A stretch of DNA of 64,000 nt from Crotophaga sulcirostris (GCA_013397455.1 VYZB01000214.1:152731-216730), one strand, 5' to 3'. Shown: positions 13,171 to 26,517, counted from the stretch's first letter. Notes: generated by a model from the letters alone, not told the origin. Translations and numbers: made by a program.

Positions 13171-15757
13171 ACATATGTCTGTTGAGGACCTCAGGAAGAA
13201 AAAAGCCATGAACAGCCATCATGAACATACAGGGGCCGGAGAAAAAACAGACACATGGTAAGAGCAGGGCTCAAAAGGACTTGCCAGAGCAAAGAAAGAG
13301 CTGCTGCCAGAGTATCCCCACAAGCAGCACTTAGCCTGAGCTCAGCACATCCCATGCGACAAGTTTCAGTCTAAGGGCAGGGTGAGTCTCACCCTTGGGA
13401 CAGAGGAGTCCATTCCCCCATCCCCACAGACTTTATAGCCTTGACACTTTCCAAGCCTTATTTCCCTTCTCTGCTGGGCACTGAGATCACCCGCGCCAGG
13501 ATCACAGCACCCTGCTTACAAGAATGGATGGTACAGTAGCATGGGGCTATATAAAACCTTTTTTTTTTGCTGGTCTGTCCTTGAGTCTTCACTTTGACAT
13601 ATCTAGAGTGATTTCTCTACCAAAGAATTCAAAATCTCACAGTCTCATCCTAACATTTAACTCCTTTCATAGTCTCACCTTTCTGCATGAGTGAGGCAGA
13701 TGCAAAAAAAAAAAAAAAAAGTCAACCTTTTTTGCCCCTTTCTGAGTAGTGAGTTGATCAAGAGACCAAAGCACACAGTAATTCAGCCCATGGAATAATA
13801 AAAGTCAGTAAGAACAATGTGCTGCAGACAGGGTAGTTGTGCCATTCTGCAGCAGGGAGGAGGGCCCAGGTGAGCTGAGAGCTATTCACTGGGACTGAAG
13901 AGAGCAGACAGAGTGCAAGGGAAGATGGAGCTCTTGCTTGTTTTAAGAAAGTCCTTAAAGAGGGCCCTGGTTTAAACAACAAAACCAAAAATATGGATAT
14001 TTATGGGGCCAAACTCAGCAGTCTCATATCCAAGAAAGCCTCCCACAGGATTTAATAGGTACTTTGCTTTCCTTTAGGAAGGCAGCCCCTTGCCACCCTT
14101 TCATTCTGCGCTGTTGAGTGTGGTTGCCTTCTCCACTGCCCACTGCATGGACACTTAGGCTCACATTTGGAGCTGCTTCACCATTTTGTGCACCAGTTCC
14201 CTATTTTGAGCTTCCCTCAGACAGGGCTTCTGTAAATAGAAAAGTCTTTTGGAATCTCCAAATGGAGAGCAAGAAGGAGATAGACTGATAGTGTGTGGAC
14301 TGTGAAAGTTGACAGGTCCAAGTTGATGGTCCTTCCTCTGCTTCCTGTTTGCGTAGGGAAACCTCAGCTCGTCCCAGACTGGGAATGGTCAGCCAATAAC
14401 TCGAGAAGCAATGAGAACATTTACATAACCCCAAACTCCTTCCACCTTCAAATAGGAAAGAAAACCAAATTGCAAGACTGTCAAAAACAACTTTCCAATT
14501 ATCAAAGACAACAGCGCAGTCTCCATCTCCAGTAAAAGGTACCCTCTCAGCCACACATGCTGAATTCCACAGGAATTTCTGGTCTCACAGAGGATGGGAA
14601 GGAAATGACAGCTCCACAGCTACCAGCCAAAGCAAAGGGCTCATGGGTTGATGAGCTACCTTCAACAGGGCATATGGAAAGCAAGCAAAGTTTTCCTTGG
14701 CCTTGTGGATCCCAGGAGATTCACTGTGCTAGAGAATGCTCTTCTACATTCACCTTCCTCCTGCAACCTCTGTCATCTTCATGCCAAGTGTGTGAGGAAT
14801 GGAGCAAGTGAGCAGAAACACTGGCTAAAGGATGATAATTAGATCAGGTTCTTATCAGCACGCATTCCTCATGATTGCAGAAACAACCAGGGCTTTCAGA
14901 AAATCAGCGCCTCTCTGACAGCCACCCCATCTCCAAGCCTAGCCTGGTGTCATGGTTCACATCGCTGTTACAAAGGCTGACCAGTGGGTTGAAAGACCCC
15001 AGAAGCCAAGACATAACTGCCTCACTTGCTCCAAGAAGGAACCTGCCCCACTTCGGTCACTGTGACAGAAGGTTGGAATCAGAAACACCGAAACAAAACA
15101 AACTCCAAGTTTTGGTCTGACCTTATGATTTGAACAAAATTCAAGATATCTCCCACTGCTCCCCTGCAGGAGGAACACAAGGTTCCCAACATAGCTACAG
15201 CCCAACACTCACAGTAGCCACACCATGATCAGGATTCAGTTCCTGGCATCTGCTGGGGCCTCTGGCCCTGGATTCAGCAAATAAAGCAATCACCCCAAAG
15301 CTGAACCAGTTAGACTCAAGCCAACCCTTTACTTAGGCTTGGAAACATCAAGCTAGCCTTTTTTTGCCATGTTTTATTTTAGCATTTTTGCACATTTCTG
15401 CAATTTTGTTGGCTTTGGCATGGACCTGAAGCCATAATAACGCTAGAGAAGCTGATCTCTTCATCCCTCTACTCTGGCAAAACCAAGGAGCAGTAGAAAC
15501 TTCATACAAGTTGCTTATAATTTTGTGAAATTTCCAGATCTCAGTCCAGACCAAGAGTTTCTAATGAATTTGGATAAACTCTATATAATCCTCTGAACTT
15601 TCAAGTGCCTCAGGAAAACAGAGTCAAATACCCAAGACTCTGAAAGATCCCTCAGAGTTGGGTGCTCCTGGAATGGCACAAAGGTTAGAGATTCAATACC
15701 TTCACATGCCCATGGCTGCAACCCAGCCTTTCATTACAGTTAAAAAGTTATTTTTTT
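13171..15757. other. Intergenic, no gene seen
   Basis: Unique DNA with a poly-A run near 13705-13721. The 117-codon minus frame at 14201-14554 has no recognised motif and overlaps a plus-strand frame, so it is not called. Confidence 0.5.
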
Positions 15758-15792
15758 AGGAAGAAAGAAAGGAAGGAAGGAAGGAAGGAAGN

Positions 15793-15880
<88 letters not shown>

Positions 15881-15893
15881 AAAAGAAAGAAAA
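15758..15893. repeat. (GAAA)n / (GGAA)n purine microsatellite
   Basis: A GGAA block passes into more than 20 GAAA units on the plus strand. There is one undetermined base at 15792, at the junction of the two motifs. Frames through it translate to SFFL/FLSF-type repeats and are not genes. Confidence 0.97.
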
Positions 15894-16943
15894 CCACACA
15901 CTTTCTTGCTAAACTGATGGGAAAGAAAGGTACCCCTTATTCCCTCAGTATATACCAGCCTAAACCTGCAGGGGAGTTCACCGAGGCACACCAGAACAGA
16001 TTTATCTAGCAGGTTTAAAGAGGGGCAAGAATGAATGACAGCTTCTTTCTTGAAAGGGAAAGAAAAGAAACATTAACTCCTGGTGTCAAAATGCTGTAAA
16101 ACTGGCTTTTGACTCAGTACAGCATAATTGTGCTTGTAAATGGGGTAATTGGTTTGTGTGAGGTCATGAAATGAAGCATGTCTGCGCTTGCCCGTCCCCC
16201 GGAGCACTGTCAGCTGCAAGAGCATGTGATGCATGCACAGCACAGGTGAAGGTGAAAAGATTCATGATTCACGGAACACATCAACCAGGGCTAAAAGATA
16301 TTGAGCCCTTCACATACTTCACTGCATTCATAATTGATGGCTTGCAATTCCTATGCACTTGTAGGAGACATCATGCCCATTAGCTCTCTATTCTTTCTTC
16401 AGAAGTGTAGTGCTTAGCAAGTGTACACAGTTCCCTCCTGCTTTGCAGCCACCTTTCCTGGTTAGCAGTGCTTACAATCATCACCAGAACTGAGCAGAGA
16501 GCAATACTGTACTGGAAATAAGAGAGGCAGATGTTGGAAGAATGGCAAAGGATGGAGCACAAAGCACACAATTTGGTTCAAACATTTAGTCACTGGGAGA
16601 TTTGCTGGTGTTCCTTCTGTTTATGTTTCCAGACATCTTCATCAGGTAGGGGAGAATTAAACACTACATCAGTTGGGGGATGATACGATTTATTTCAAAA
16701 GCACCCTCACAGCCTGAGGCTTTGGGGAGCACATGGAAACGTGAACCTTACTCCAAGGAGGCAAAAGAGAAGAACGCTACATGCAATCCCAGCTGAGGGC
16801 AAGCAGAGGTGCAGGAAGGAGGAGTGAGCAACAGGTCGAAAAAAAGGTGACAGAGTTCTTTGTTTCACTGTCAGCTCAGACTCTTTAATCTTTGCAGGGG
16901 TTGTTCATGAGTTCAGGGTGAGCTTGAGTGGTGAAACAGCTCA
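15894..16943. other. Intergenic, no gene seen
   Basis: Unique DNA without recognised elements. Confidence 0.5.
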
Positions 16944-17586
16944 ATGTCTGAATGGAGGTCAGTGGTAAGTGGTGTTCCTCAGGATTCGATATTGGAACCG
17001 GTGCTCTTTAACATTGTTGTCAGTAACATGGATGGTGGGATTGAGGGTACCCTCAGCCAGTTTGCCAATGACACCAAGCTGTGTGGTGCAGTCAACACAC
17101 TGGAGGCAAGGGATGTCACCAAAAGGAACCTTGACAGGTTTGAGAGGTGGGCCTGTGTGAGCCTCGTAAAGGTCAACAAGGCCAAATGCAAGGTCCTGCA
17201 CCTGGATCGGGGAAATCCCGAGCACAAAGACAGGACGGGCAGAGAATGGATTGAGAACAGCCCTGAGAAGGACTTAGGGGTGTCGGTAGATGAGAATCTC
17301 AAGGGCATGTAGTGACAGGAGAAGGGGTAATGGCTTTAAACTGAAAGAGGGGAGATTCAAATTAGATACTATGAAGAAATTCTCCACTGTGAAGGTGGGG
17401 AGGCTCTGGCAAAGGTTTCCCAGAGAAGCAGTGGCTGTCCCATCCCTGGAGGTGTTCAAGGCCAGGTTGGATGGGGCTTGGAACCCCCTGATCCAGTGGG
17501 AGGTGTCCCTGCCCATGGCAGGGGATTGGAACTGGATGGATTTTAACGACCCTTCCAACCTAAACCATTCCATGATTCTATGATTC
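16944..17586 (+). mobile_element. CR1 LINE with internal deletion (polymerase fused to 3' end)
   Basis: The first part (16944-17312) is one open frame from the CR1 reverse transcriptase: SGVPQDSILEPVLFNI, then FANDTKLCGAV. The family motif FADDTKL has its first catalytic Asp changed to Asn (FAND), so it would be inactive. Further on come HLDRGNPEHK and EKDLGVSVDENLKG. The sequence then jumps at about 17308-17312 to the 3' region (RRRGNGFKLKEGRFKLDTMKK, LEVFKARLDGAWNPLIQWE). It ends in ccatgattctatgattcc. The middle of the element between these blocks is missing. Confidence 0.93.
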
Positions 17587-20500
17587 CTGCTTCACAGTCC
17601 ATTGATTTTACATGTTTATTTAACGTGAACCAAGGCAATATTATATCATGAAAAACGAAAAACTTGGCTTCACTTATACAAACATTTGGACAATGAAAGA
17701 AGAAAGACCAGCTCAGGATTTGGTTGGTTTTTAGAATAGAAACAGGTAGTTATTATCCTGTTGTCAGCAGTTCCAAACCAGCCTGGCTGGAGAAACTGAG
17801 TGTGATTGCCATCTGGTAGCTGTTTGGGGAACCTCCCAAAAAGAAGTCACAGCCCCAGCTCAGATCCAAGCAGATGGGAGTACTGCAAGGGCAGAGGGTA
17901 AGGCAGAACTTTAATTGTTCCTGCAGAACAAGGGAAAATGGACCTTCTGGAGGTGCAAGTGTCCCAGCGGGAAGGTGTTTTGGTAGCTTTTGCAATGCAC
18001 ACTTGTGAATAAAAGAAGAAAACTCATAACTGCCCTGAACCCGTCCAGACCCACGGCAGCATCTCCCCAAACATGTGAGTGCCCAGAATAACAAACACCC
18101 AGAGAAGGGGCTGGTCAGGAACACGCCGCTAAACGCAGGAGGATAATACCAACAGCACAATGTCATAAACTAAAGCTGCCAAGACATTAAAACAAACTAG
18201 GATTGTTGTTTTCCCTCTCCTCCCCTGAGAATAACATTAAACAGCAAGGCAGCTGCAGAAGCCTTATTTTTCTAGCCATTCTCCAGGCAGCTACCAGCCC
18301 TTGCTTTTAAATCAAGATGGGATGGGTTTTTGTCAAATGCAAGTTACTGAGTTCAATAACGGTTGAAATTCACTGGCCTGGGCTGTACAGGAGGTCACAG
18401 CTCAGATGATTTAAAGTTGCTTTTTGGTCCCGATATCTGTGGAAAAAACTACAAAGACTCCCCTATTAGAAACGAAAGAATAAACAGCAGCAAATAATAA
18501 AATTATCAAATCCAGACAGCCTTTGCCCATAGAACAGCCATGAGCAAATGAAGGGTCTTTGGGTTTGCTTGTTAATCACAGGGATTCAAATTAATTACTG
18601 AAGTATTTTATCTTGCTTTCCAAATGAAACAAGGTTTACGGAGTCACACTCTTTGCAGGTTTCATCATATCCGGCGTCTGAGACCATTATCCACTTTTTC
18701 ACAGACTAGAGATCTGAGATATTAACTTACTTCAGGTTTGGCAAAAGAAAGAAAGTGGGCAAGAAGGAAAAGAGTTTAATTAATGTTCCAGTGAAAGAAA
18801 GGCAGTAGCATAAAAATCAAACCTTCGCACCCCTGAAAATCTCTTGTGGCAGAGGTAAGAGGTGTCCTTCTCCACTGTGGGGAATAACAGCACTTTGGTC
18901 AGGATTATTGTACCCTGAGGAACCTACTCAGGCAACAATTCTTACTAATCTGGATTTTCTAGCATCCAAGGAAGAAAAAGCTCATGCTGCAGTTTTAATA
19001 CAATTAATAAAACTTGAACAAGCCACCAGACACCAATTAACAGTAAGCTGAGCTCTAACAGTTTCAGTACTCGCAGAACTACTTTGATTTATGGGTAATA
19101 AACCACAGTATGGATGGCAGAGGTTCAGAGCAGCTCAGGAGCCTTTCCATCACACAGCCTACAGTGCAGATACCACTGGGACCACTGATGGGCTGGGGCC
19201 AGAGCCTCTGCAGCCCCCGTACACACGTTCCTAATGAGCAGTAGAGCTCTCTGAAGAGCTCATGCAGTCTCCATCAAGACAAAACCTCATTTAACAGTTT
19301 ATTCTCCACATATTCTGCTGGGGAGAGGTCGGGGGAGACAAAGTAGACCCAGTGCCATTTAGAGCTTCACATCTGTTAGTTATTGTTGTAGTTTTACTCT
19401 TGTTGCTCGGGCACCCTGTGCCGAAGACAGAGTGTAAAGAATCCCTGCAATGACCTCATCCTCCTGGTTGGCAAGCGCTGCTCTGGCTGCATCCTTGGGT
19501 GGAATTCAGCATGAATATAACTTTTGCTTACATCCCTGTATGTGCAACACCAGTGACGTCAGTGTAGCTGTAGGAGCAGGGATTGCTCTCTACCAGTGAC
19601 TGTAGAAGCCCAAGAATGTGAAATAAAGATTTATGTAAAGTCCTATACAAAATTTACCCCCATTCCTGTGCCTTTGAGCACTAAAACCTAAAACACCTGT
19701 TTTCATACAAAATCTTATTGATTTCAATCAGAGATGACACTGCAGCCTGTAAAAATTCTTTCTACATACTTAGATCCATCATGGCCTTGACTAGAAACCC
19801 CAATGAAATCAATGAATTAAATGTATCTTTCTGGCACAAACCCAGAGTTAGGTAAGATGTAAGAAGGGCCTATGTTTGGGTTTGAGATCACCCAGATTAA
19901 ATAGGTGCCAGTTGGTACAGGTTAAATCCAGGGTTTGCTGCAGTTAGCACAGGACCAGCACATTTCAAGAATAGGAACAACCAGCCCTTAAAAAATGAAA
20001 AATAAAATTAAAACTATTAAATTTAGAACTTGTGCCTGACCAGCACCCAGTGATTACTCTGCAGCACAGTGGATGCTATGCTCGTTTTCCAGAGATAACA
20101 TTGCTCTGCATCCAACAAACTTAATATTTCAGCATCTCTGAAATCTCAGTAATTTGGGATGTTTATCCAAGTAGTGGTGATTTAACTGTAACTGCTGACA
20201 TTTGTCATTTTTTCAGGTTTGTTCCATCAATGTATAATACCATTTTCTTTCAACTGAGGCAAGATCTATTTTCCTTCACACCACACCATCCGGACCAGCC
20301 ATCAGAAAACCCATTCTGGCCAGCTACAATGGAAAAAAACGTGCTCACCTGGCACTAATGAGTGAGTAAAACAAACTGTGAATGCCACAGTCAGTAGTAA
20401 CTGTTTCCAGAAAAAAAATCCAGCATTTTAAAGAATATGCCAGAATAATCCTCCTCCAGGCTGGGTAACAGGCTGAATCCACCACTGCAACAGCACAGTC

Positions 20501-22049
20501 CTTTCTTATTACCAAGCGTTCCTTTACCTATCCTAAGCCAAGTATCTTTTTTTTCCCTCCTGGTGTTTTTCTCATTTGGGTTCTCAGTCGTGCATCTGCA
20601 AAGGACAGCAGGAAAACCACACCAAGTGCATCATATTCAGATGCTGAATGTGAGAAACTAGTTTTCCATACATGAGCTTCTCCGTATGCAGAGCTTTGCT
20701 GTGCCCAATGCTGAGACCAGCACATTTTTCCTATCATTTGTTCCTTTACTAGGTTTCAAAATGTACTTAAAATCCTGCTGATGTGACTAAATTATTGATT
20801 CCACATCAAGGTGTGGATTTATGCCTCGTTTTAAAAGCTGTGGGGTTTGATTGTAAATGTGCTCTCTGTGCACTTATACTCATACAGAAAATTAAAACTT
20901 TGGGGGAAAAAAATCAAAAGAAAAATCAATGGAAAAAAAACCAGACAGTTTTATGCTGGTTCTAGCACTGCTGAGAAATCCCTTCACTGTTGCATGATTC
21001 TTACACAACATCTCAGTGTTATCATTCTCATCTTGCCTTGCATCTCCAGCACTGAAGAGCCGCGCACCCACACTTGATGCCCAGTACAGAGCCAAGACTA
21101 TGGAACGGAATCTTGCCCTCCAATCCCTTGCTGGTCTAGCTTGGCCATCTCACCAAACACACGTGCCCTTGATACTCCAAGCAAAGAGCTGTAACAAGCA
21201 GATTAAACACCCAACGTGCACTTTGCAGACCTCCAGCCAAGGCCAAGGTCCCCATCTGACTGGCACATGCTGGGGCTGTCCGGAAAGCAGGGCTTGGATT
21301 CAAATTAGAAAACAGCAAGAAACCTTCAAGCCAAGAACAACAATACAGCTGGGAATGGTGTGATGCTTTACACTGAACAAATAGAAGCTGATTTATCAGA
21401 GCGTTGACTCCAGCTCCTTTCCAAGATAGCACTGGCGGCACCTCTGAGCAAAGTCAGACAGAAAGAGCACAGAGGGTAGGTAGGGCATGAGGAGGGAAAT
21501 TCAACCAAAACAGTCTGTTAGAGCGAGTTAGGCTACACTGAAACAAGAACGGAGGGCAAACTGTTCACAGCTCCCTTTGATCTTTGTTATCAACTGCAGA
21601 CACAGCGCAATTAACCCAATGGATCTGGAGGCAAGGCAGGCACCAGAATAAAGTGACTGCAAAAAAAAGGCACGGATATCTATTTATAGACACCCCCTCT
21701 GATCTGCCTACCTGTGCTAGGGTGCTGGACACACCTAGCCCTTCAGAAAAGTGCAACTCAACAAAGTCATTTTAGCTTGCTCTGTACCACTGCCTTGTTT
21801 AGTTTTACCTTGTGTTTAGTTTGCCCTGTTACTATTATTGTACACAAGTTGGCTTCAATATAGAAGGACTCCACACGAAGTGGAGTGTATTTGCAAATGA
21901 AGAAGGAAATGCAAACAGAGCTGTCAGCAGTTTCCGGTGCCACAACCCCTGCCCTTTCCAAGCATCGCTCAGAGGAGCAGTGAGAGGCATCGGGAACCTT
22001 CAGAGATGACCCATTTCTTGTGAAAACTCTGCACGGCCAGCTCTAACAT

Positions 22050-22050
<1 letters not shown>
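17587..22050. other. Intergenic, about 4.5 kb free of CR1
   Basis: No recognised repeat, and no open frame of 60 codons between about 18170 and 20520 on either strand. The composition is A+T-balanced with stretches (about 18240-18420 and 18590-18760) that look like candidates for conserved non-coding sequence, which needs an alignment to judge. Confidence 0.45.
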
Positions 22051-22102
<52 letters not shown>

Positions 22103-22103
22103 T
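22051..22103. repeat. (CT9-10)n tract
   Basis: Cytosines at 22051, 22061, 22072, 22082 and 22093 separate runs of 9-10 T, so the spacing alternates 10, 11, 10, 11 bases. It directly abuts the 3' end of a minus-strand CR1. Confidence 0.95.
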
Positions 22104-22107
22104 GAAT

Positions 22108-22211
22108 TGACAAGGTTGGAAAGGACCTTTGAGATCATCGAGTCCAACCTATAAGCCAACACTAACACCAACACCAACCCATCATCTAAATCATGGCACT
22201 AAGTGCCTCCT
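22108..22211 (-). mobile_element. CR1 LINE 3' end, about 100 bases, octamer tail absent
   Basis: It starts directly at caaggttggaaaggaccttt and ends after the atggcactaagtgcctcc block. The expected CACAGTAT tail is missing, and the (CT9-10)n tract stands in its place. Confidence 0.9.
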
Positions 22212-24224
22212 GTAAGCATCAGGAATTTGGGAATCCAAACCGCATCTCCAAGTCCGTTCAGTGGTGATTTTGATGGGATTACAAGGCCTGAGTGATTGAG
22301 GAGATTTATCCACATGCCAGCCCAACTCAACTTGGCACTGCCTGTGCCCCCTTCTCTCTCAGTCACAGGTCCCTTTGGGCACCACGGGATGCATCCTTTA
22401 CTGCTGGGCTTATATTTGTGCTTAGTGAAAGCATAATGTGAAGAAAAGAATAAAACCTCTACTTGTTCTTCCTACTTGGGAATTTCTGCTTCTTTAGCAG
22501 CTCTTTATTATTTCACCAAGTCACACGGATCTGTTTACAATTAAAAATATTCTACCCCTTCATTTCCATGAGGGGGATGGGGGAAGAAAGGACACTGTTT
22601 TCTCTCTGCAATATCAGTTTCCAGTGTGACGCACAGTTCAGTGCAAAAAGCAAACAGCTCTAACAGGAGCAGCTGTGCAGTTGTTGCACCCAGCGTCAGC
22701 CACTCTGCTCCCACGGGCAGCACGGAGCCCTTCACAGGAGTGGGGGGCAGGATACGACCCCCACCCCTTGCAGTCCCCACCCACACCCACAGTGGGTGCT
22801 CCTGGTGGGGGCACAGTGCAAACCCCACCGTGACTCGCTGCAGCCAAGCTGGGGTCAACACTCCCACGCTGTGTTTACACCACATTAGAGGTGGAACCAG
22901 GACTTTACACTCAGAGCAGCAGTGCACCAGGGACCCAGATAAAGTGGTTTTCTAAATTTGGATGCTGTTCAGATGGGAGGAGAGGCCCAGGGGATTTCAT
23001 GGAGTGCCTCAGGCTGGGGTCAACCCTGGCAAGAACAGTTAGGATGTGCCTGCACTGAGGGGTCCACACGTCCTAAGGAAACTGTCAGAGTAGCAACCTA
23101 GGAGGACTCTGTCCACTGAGCTGAGCAAGAAAATTATAGCTATTTGGAGTTAATTCCATCTTCTAATCCATTACATCCCGTAATCCCATTGACTACAATC
23201 ATTGCTTCTGCATCCCTTGGACTCTGCTGGGCACTGGGGATCTTGCTCGCAGCCCCACATTTCCCTGTTTGCCAGAGGTAGGCGTGAGCACGCACTTTCA
23301 CATCCTGCTGAGGGAGGAACCCGCTCAGGAGGGAGCTGTGGGTTGTTTCCACTCCTGCCCATCAGCCTCTGGGAGCCCCCCAGGTCCCATCAGAGGACAG
23401 AACTGACCACCTCTGAAATCCCTTTCCCCTCCCAACTGGAGGGGTCAGAGTTCATCCCACCTGTTTGCTCCCAGTTGCCTTTTCTCAGGCTGCATTTTTC
23501 TTTTCAATTTGACCAACAACCCCTGTTCTAATTAGACTCCAGCCCCATCTCAATTATTTCCTTATACATCCTTGCCTTTTAGCTCTCCATCAGAGAACTG
23601 TCCATCAGATTTAGGATATCCCACAAAACTGCTCCTCAGACTTTGAGTATCCCCATTGACTCAGGATGGCATCCCAGGCTGGGGAAATCACCATCACATC
23701 CTCATCCTTCACCCAGCTTTAATTTACTCCTGACAGTAGGAGTCCCAAGCTTCTCCTCTTTACCCTCGTTGTGATCTCCAGTCACTGTAACAGCCCTGCT
23801 CAGCATCACAGGCTGAGGAGGAATGACACCCGAAGAGCCGTTGCCATGGGCACAGACAGTGGTCCCTCAGGGTTTCCATGACACCAGGCCAGACATGTCC
23901 TGGGATGATGAGAGGGAAGAATACGCACACACCAAACTATTTGTACCCCACCTAAGCATCTCGCAAGTTAAACAGTTCCCCTTTCTTCCCGCAGCACCCA
24001 GAAAGCTCAGGGGGGCTCCTCCACCCACCAAGGCAGAGCTTACAGTGCACAAAAGGCTAAAGAATTGTCCTGACCAACCTGGAGACAAAAATAAAATTCA
24101 CTGTGAGTGCTCAAGTGTGGCCAAGGGCAGAACTGGTTTCCAAGGAGCTGCCTGTTGGCTGGTTTGCAGGTTTTGGCACAAAGTCCTCATCTTGGCCCTT
24201 GCTGCGGGCTGGGGCAGGGCAAGG
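22212..24224. other. Intergenic, no gene seen
   Basis: Unique DNA. G+C-rich frames at 22541-22955 run on both strands in parallel and are judged chance. The frame at 23823-24263 reads into a CR1 copy and is not called. Confidence 0.5.
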
Positions 24225-24534
24225 GCAGGCAGGGGTTGGTCTCTTCTCTCAGGTGACCAGTGACAGAGCGAGAGGACATGAACTCAAGCTTCGTCATGGA
24301 AGGTTTAGGCTTGATGTTAGGAAAAAGTTCTTCCCTGAAAGGGTGACTGGCCATTGGAATGCGCTGCCCAGGGAGGTGGTGGAGTCACCAACCCTGGAGG
24401 TGTTTAAGAGGAGACTGGCTGAGGCACTCAGTGCCATGGTTTAGATGATGGGTTGGTGTTGGTGTTGGGTTATAGGTTGGACTCAATGATCTCAGAGGTC
24501 CCTTCCAAACTTGTAATGCTGTGAATCTGTGATA
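24225..24534 (+). mobile_element. CR1 LINE 3' fragment, ACAGTATC-tail type
   Basis: It encodes the [20 protein letters not shown] block and the following [19 protein letters not shown], and stays open to the stop at 24444. The tail is decayed (aatgctgtgaatctgtgata). Confidence 0.93.
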
Positions 24535-24583
24535 CCTCAGAGATCTGGGGTTTTTTCCCCCTAAGAAGCACTTGGCACAATGC

Positions 24584-24613
24584 AGGATGGAGAGGCGGAG
24601 GATGGAGAGGAGG
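24584..24613. repeat. 15-base tandem duplication
   Basis: aggatggagaggcgg followed by aggatggagaggagg; one mismatch. Confidence 0.9.
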
Positions 24614-25051
24614 AGGGTTGCCTTAGACCTCACTGCAGCACCACCTGAAAGCCACTACAGGGGATACTCGTCCTCTGGCCAGGGACAAGCACGTAGGACA
24701 CAGCTCCCAAGCCACGCTCTCCCTTGCAGGCAGGACTTTGGTAAAAGGGATCATTTGTCCAATGTGGGAAGGTTTTCACAGACACAGAAGCTTCACCCAG
24801 CCCTTGTCCATGACTTGTAGAAAGGTTTCTGCTGATTTCCCTAGGCAGTGCCTTGTAGGCCACTCGTCACCGTGCCCGAGAGAAGGCTTCCTGAGCTGCC
24901 AGCACTCAAGTACTCTATCCTTTAAAATTCATTCTGATGTCCCATTTCACTGGTGATGTCAGCCAGAAGGTATTTTAGCAGTGGGGGGTGGGGGAGGCTA
25001 TCATAAGCATAGGGTGTGACCAAATCCAGAATAAGCTTTGCCCAAAAAATC

Positions 25052-25101
25052 TTCCTTCTTTAAAGTGATCTCCTCCTTCCTTCTTTAAAGTGATCTCCTC
25101 C
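25052..25101. repeat. Exact 25-base tandem duplication
   Basis: Two identical 25-base copies, each starting ttccttctttaaagtgatct. The exact match suggests a recent duplication or an assembly or polymerase slip. Confidence 0.95.
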
Positions 25102-26436
25102 TTTTCCAGACCTTCACACTCATATCATCCCCCAGATCTCCCCACAAGCAGGGGAAATCAGCTGGACACGGTGGTGAAAGCAAGAGGAATTAGTCTCCCT
25201 AATATATGAAAAGAATTATGACTATTTAATCTCCTTTTCCCCTTATCAGTGGTCTCAAATGTCACTTTGAGAGGGAAGTGTAGTGGAAATTCCTACAAAT
25301 CTTTCCTACAATTAAGGAATTGACAAGATTTTTCAGCTTTTTCTCTCTGTTTGAAAAATTACTACATAAGGGAAACAATCCTTGCAGAGCATATAATTCA
25401 TAATAGGTTGAAACATTATCTTAAACTATTTGTCTGCTTCCTGCTTAAGTAAACACATTAGGAATGTGTGTGTATATTTCTTGGACAGCTTAAAAATAAA
25501 ATAAAAGAGGTACATAGTCGCTCCTCCTTCTGAGTAGCACATTGTTTATGTTCTAAGCACAGATCACATTTATAGTTGAAGACCCCTTGAAAGCACAAGC
25601 GAGCTGGGAAACATTTTTTAGGTTTAATGATCTTTTATTTAACTGGTGTGGAAAAATGCATCCCTTTGGATTGATTCATTACATCAATTGTATAGAAACC
25701 TTCTTCCTCAAGAAAAGAAAAGTTTAAATGTCAGGTTGACCTTTTGAGGTTTTCTCAAACAACCAAAGATGTTCACAGATCAAAATCCACAGCCCAACCA
25801 GCTGGATGGGGTTAGAGCAGGGAGAGGATAAATCACAGCTAGAAATACATTCCAGGACAAAAAAGCAGAACCTTTCAAATCACCTGGTCTGGAAGGGACC
25901 CATCCTGCAATACAGCAGCCTGGCAAAGCCTTTTGGCTGGGTGGCGTCTCCTCTGTTTGACCAACAGGTTAATCAAGGCCCAGCCCTTCTCTCAGGCTCT
26001 GCCACCAGGTCAAAACCAGAGCTGAGAAGAGCTTGTCTCCCCTCCCACTTGCCCAGGCTGGTTGCAGTGAGCATCTGCTGTGGAGAGCAAGCCCACAAGG
26101 GCAGAGAGGCAGCTCCTGCAAGCCCAGGGTCCCGTAGTCACGGGACGCTTCTCTCTGTGCCCATGGTGCTGCACATCTGCACTGCTGAAGAATGAACTCA
26201 GCCCTGGACCAGCCCTATCCAAACAGGGTGGTGACCCATCACAGGACCCTGCAGCCTGCAATCAGCACCCACCGCTCCTCCAGGTCAAAGCATGCGCACA
26301 CACACACCTACTCGGGTTTCCTGCTGCAGGGGTAAGGGCAGTCTGAGAACTGCATTTGTGGTTGTGGAGAGGGAATAACATGCAGAGACACGCACCAGAG
26401 CAGTCCTGGGCAGCCCTGCTGCAGTGCCAGGCAAGT

Positions 26437-26517
26437 CACAGTATCACAGTATCACAAGGTTCGAAAGGACCTCTGAGATCATCAAGTCCAACCTATAAGC
26501 CAACACCAACACCAACC
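26437..26517 (-). mobile_element. CR1 LINE 3' end (left arm of a head-to-head pair)
   Basis: Tail cacagtatcacagtatcac on the left, then the ggttcgaaaggacc 3' end. It stops at caacaccaacaccaacc, exactly where the opposite-strand copy begins. About 80 bases. Confidence 0.92.

Larger units (their letters stand above)
24535..26436. other. Intergenic with two short tandem duplications
   Basis: A 15-base unit (aggatggagaggcgg) is repeated at 24584-24613 with one change. A 25-base unit is repeated exactly at 25052-25101. The A+T-rich stretch 25190-25720 has no open frames and no repeats. Confidence 0.55.

Noticed and set aside
15740..15991. Minus-strand frame rich in FLSFF repeats
   Set aside because: Translation of the GAAA microsatellite.
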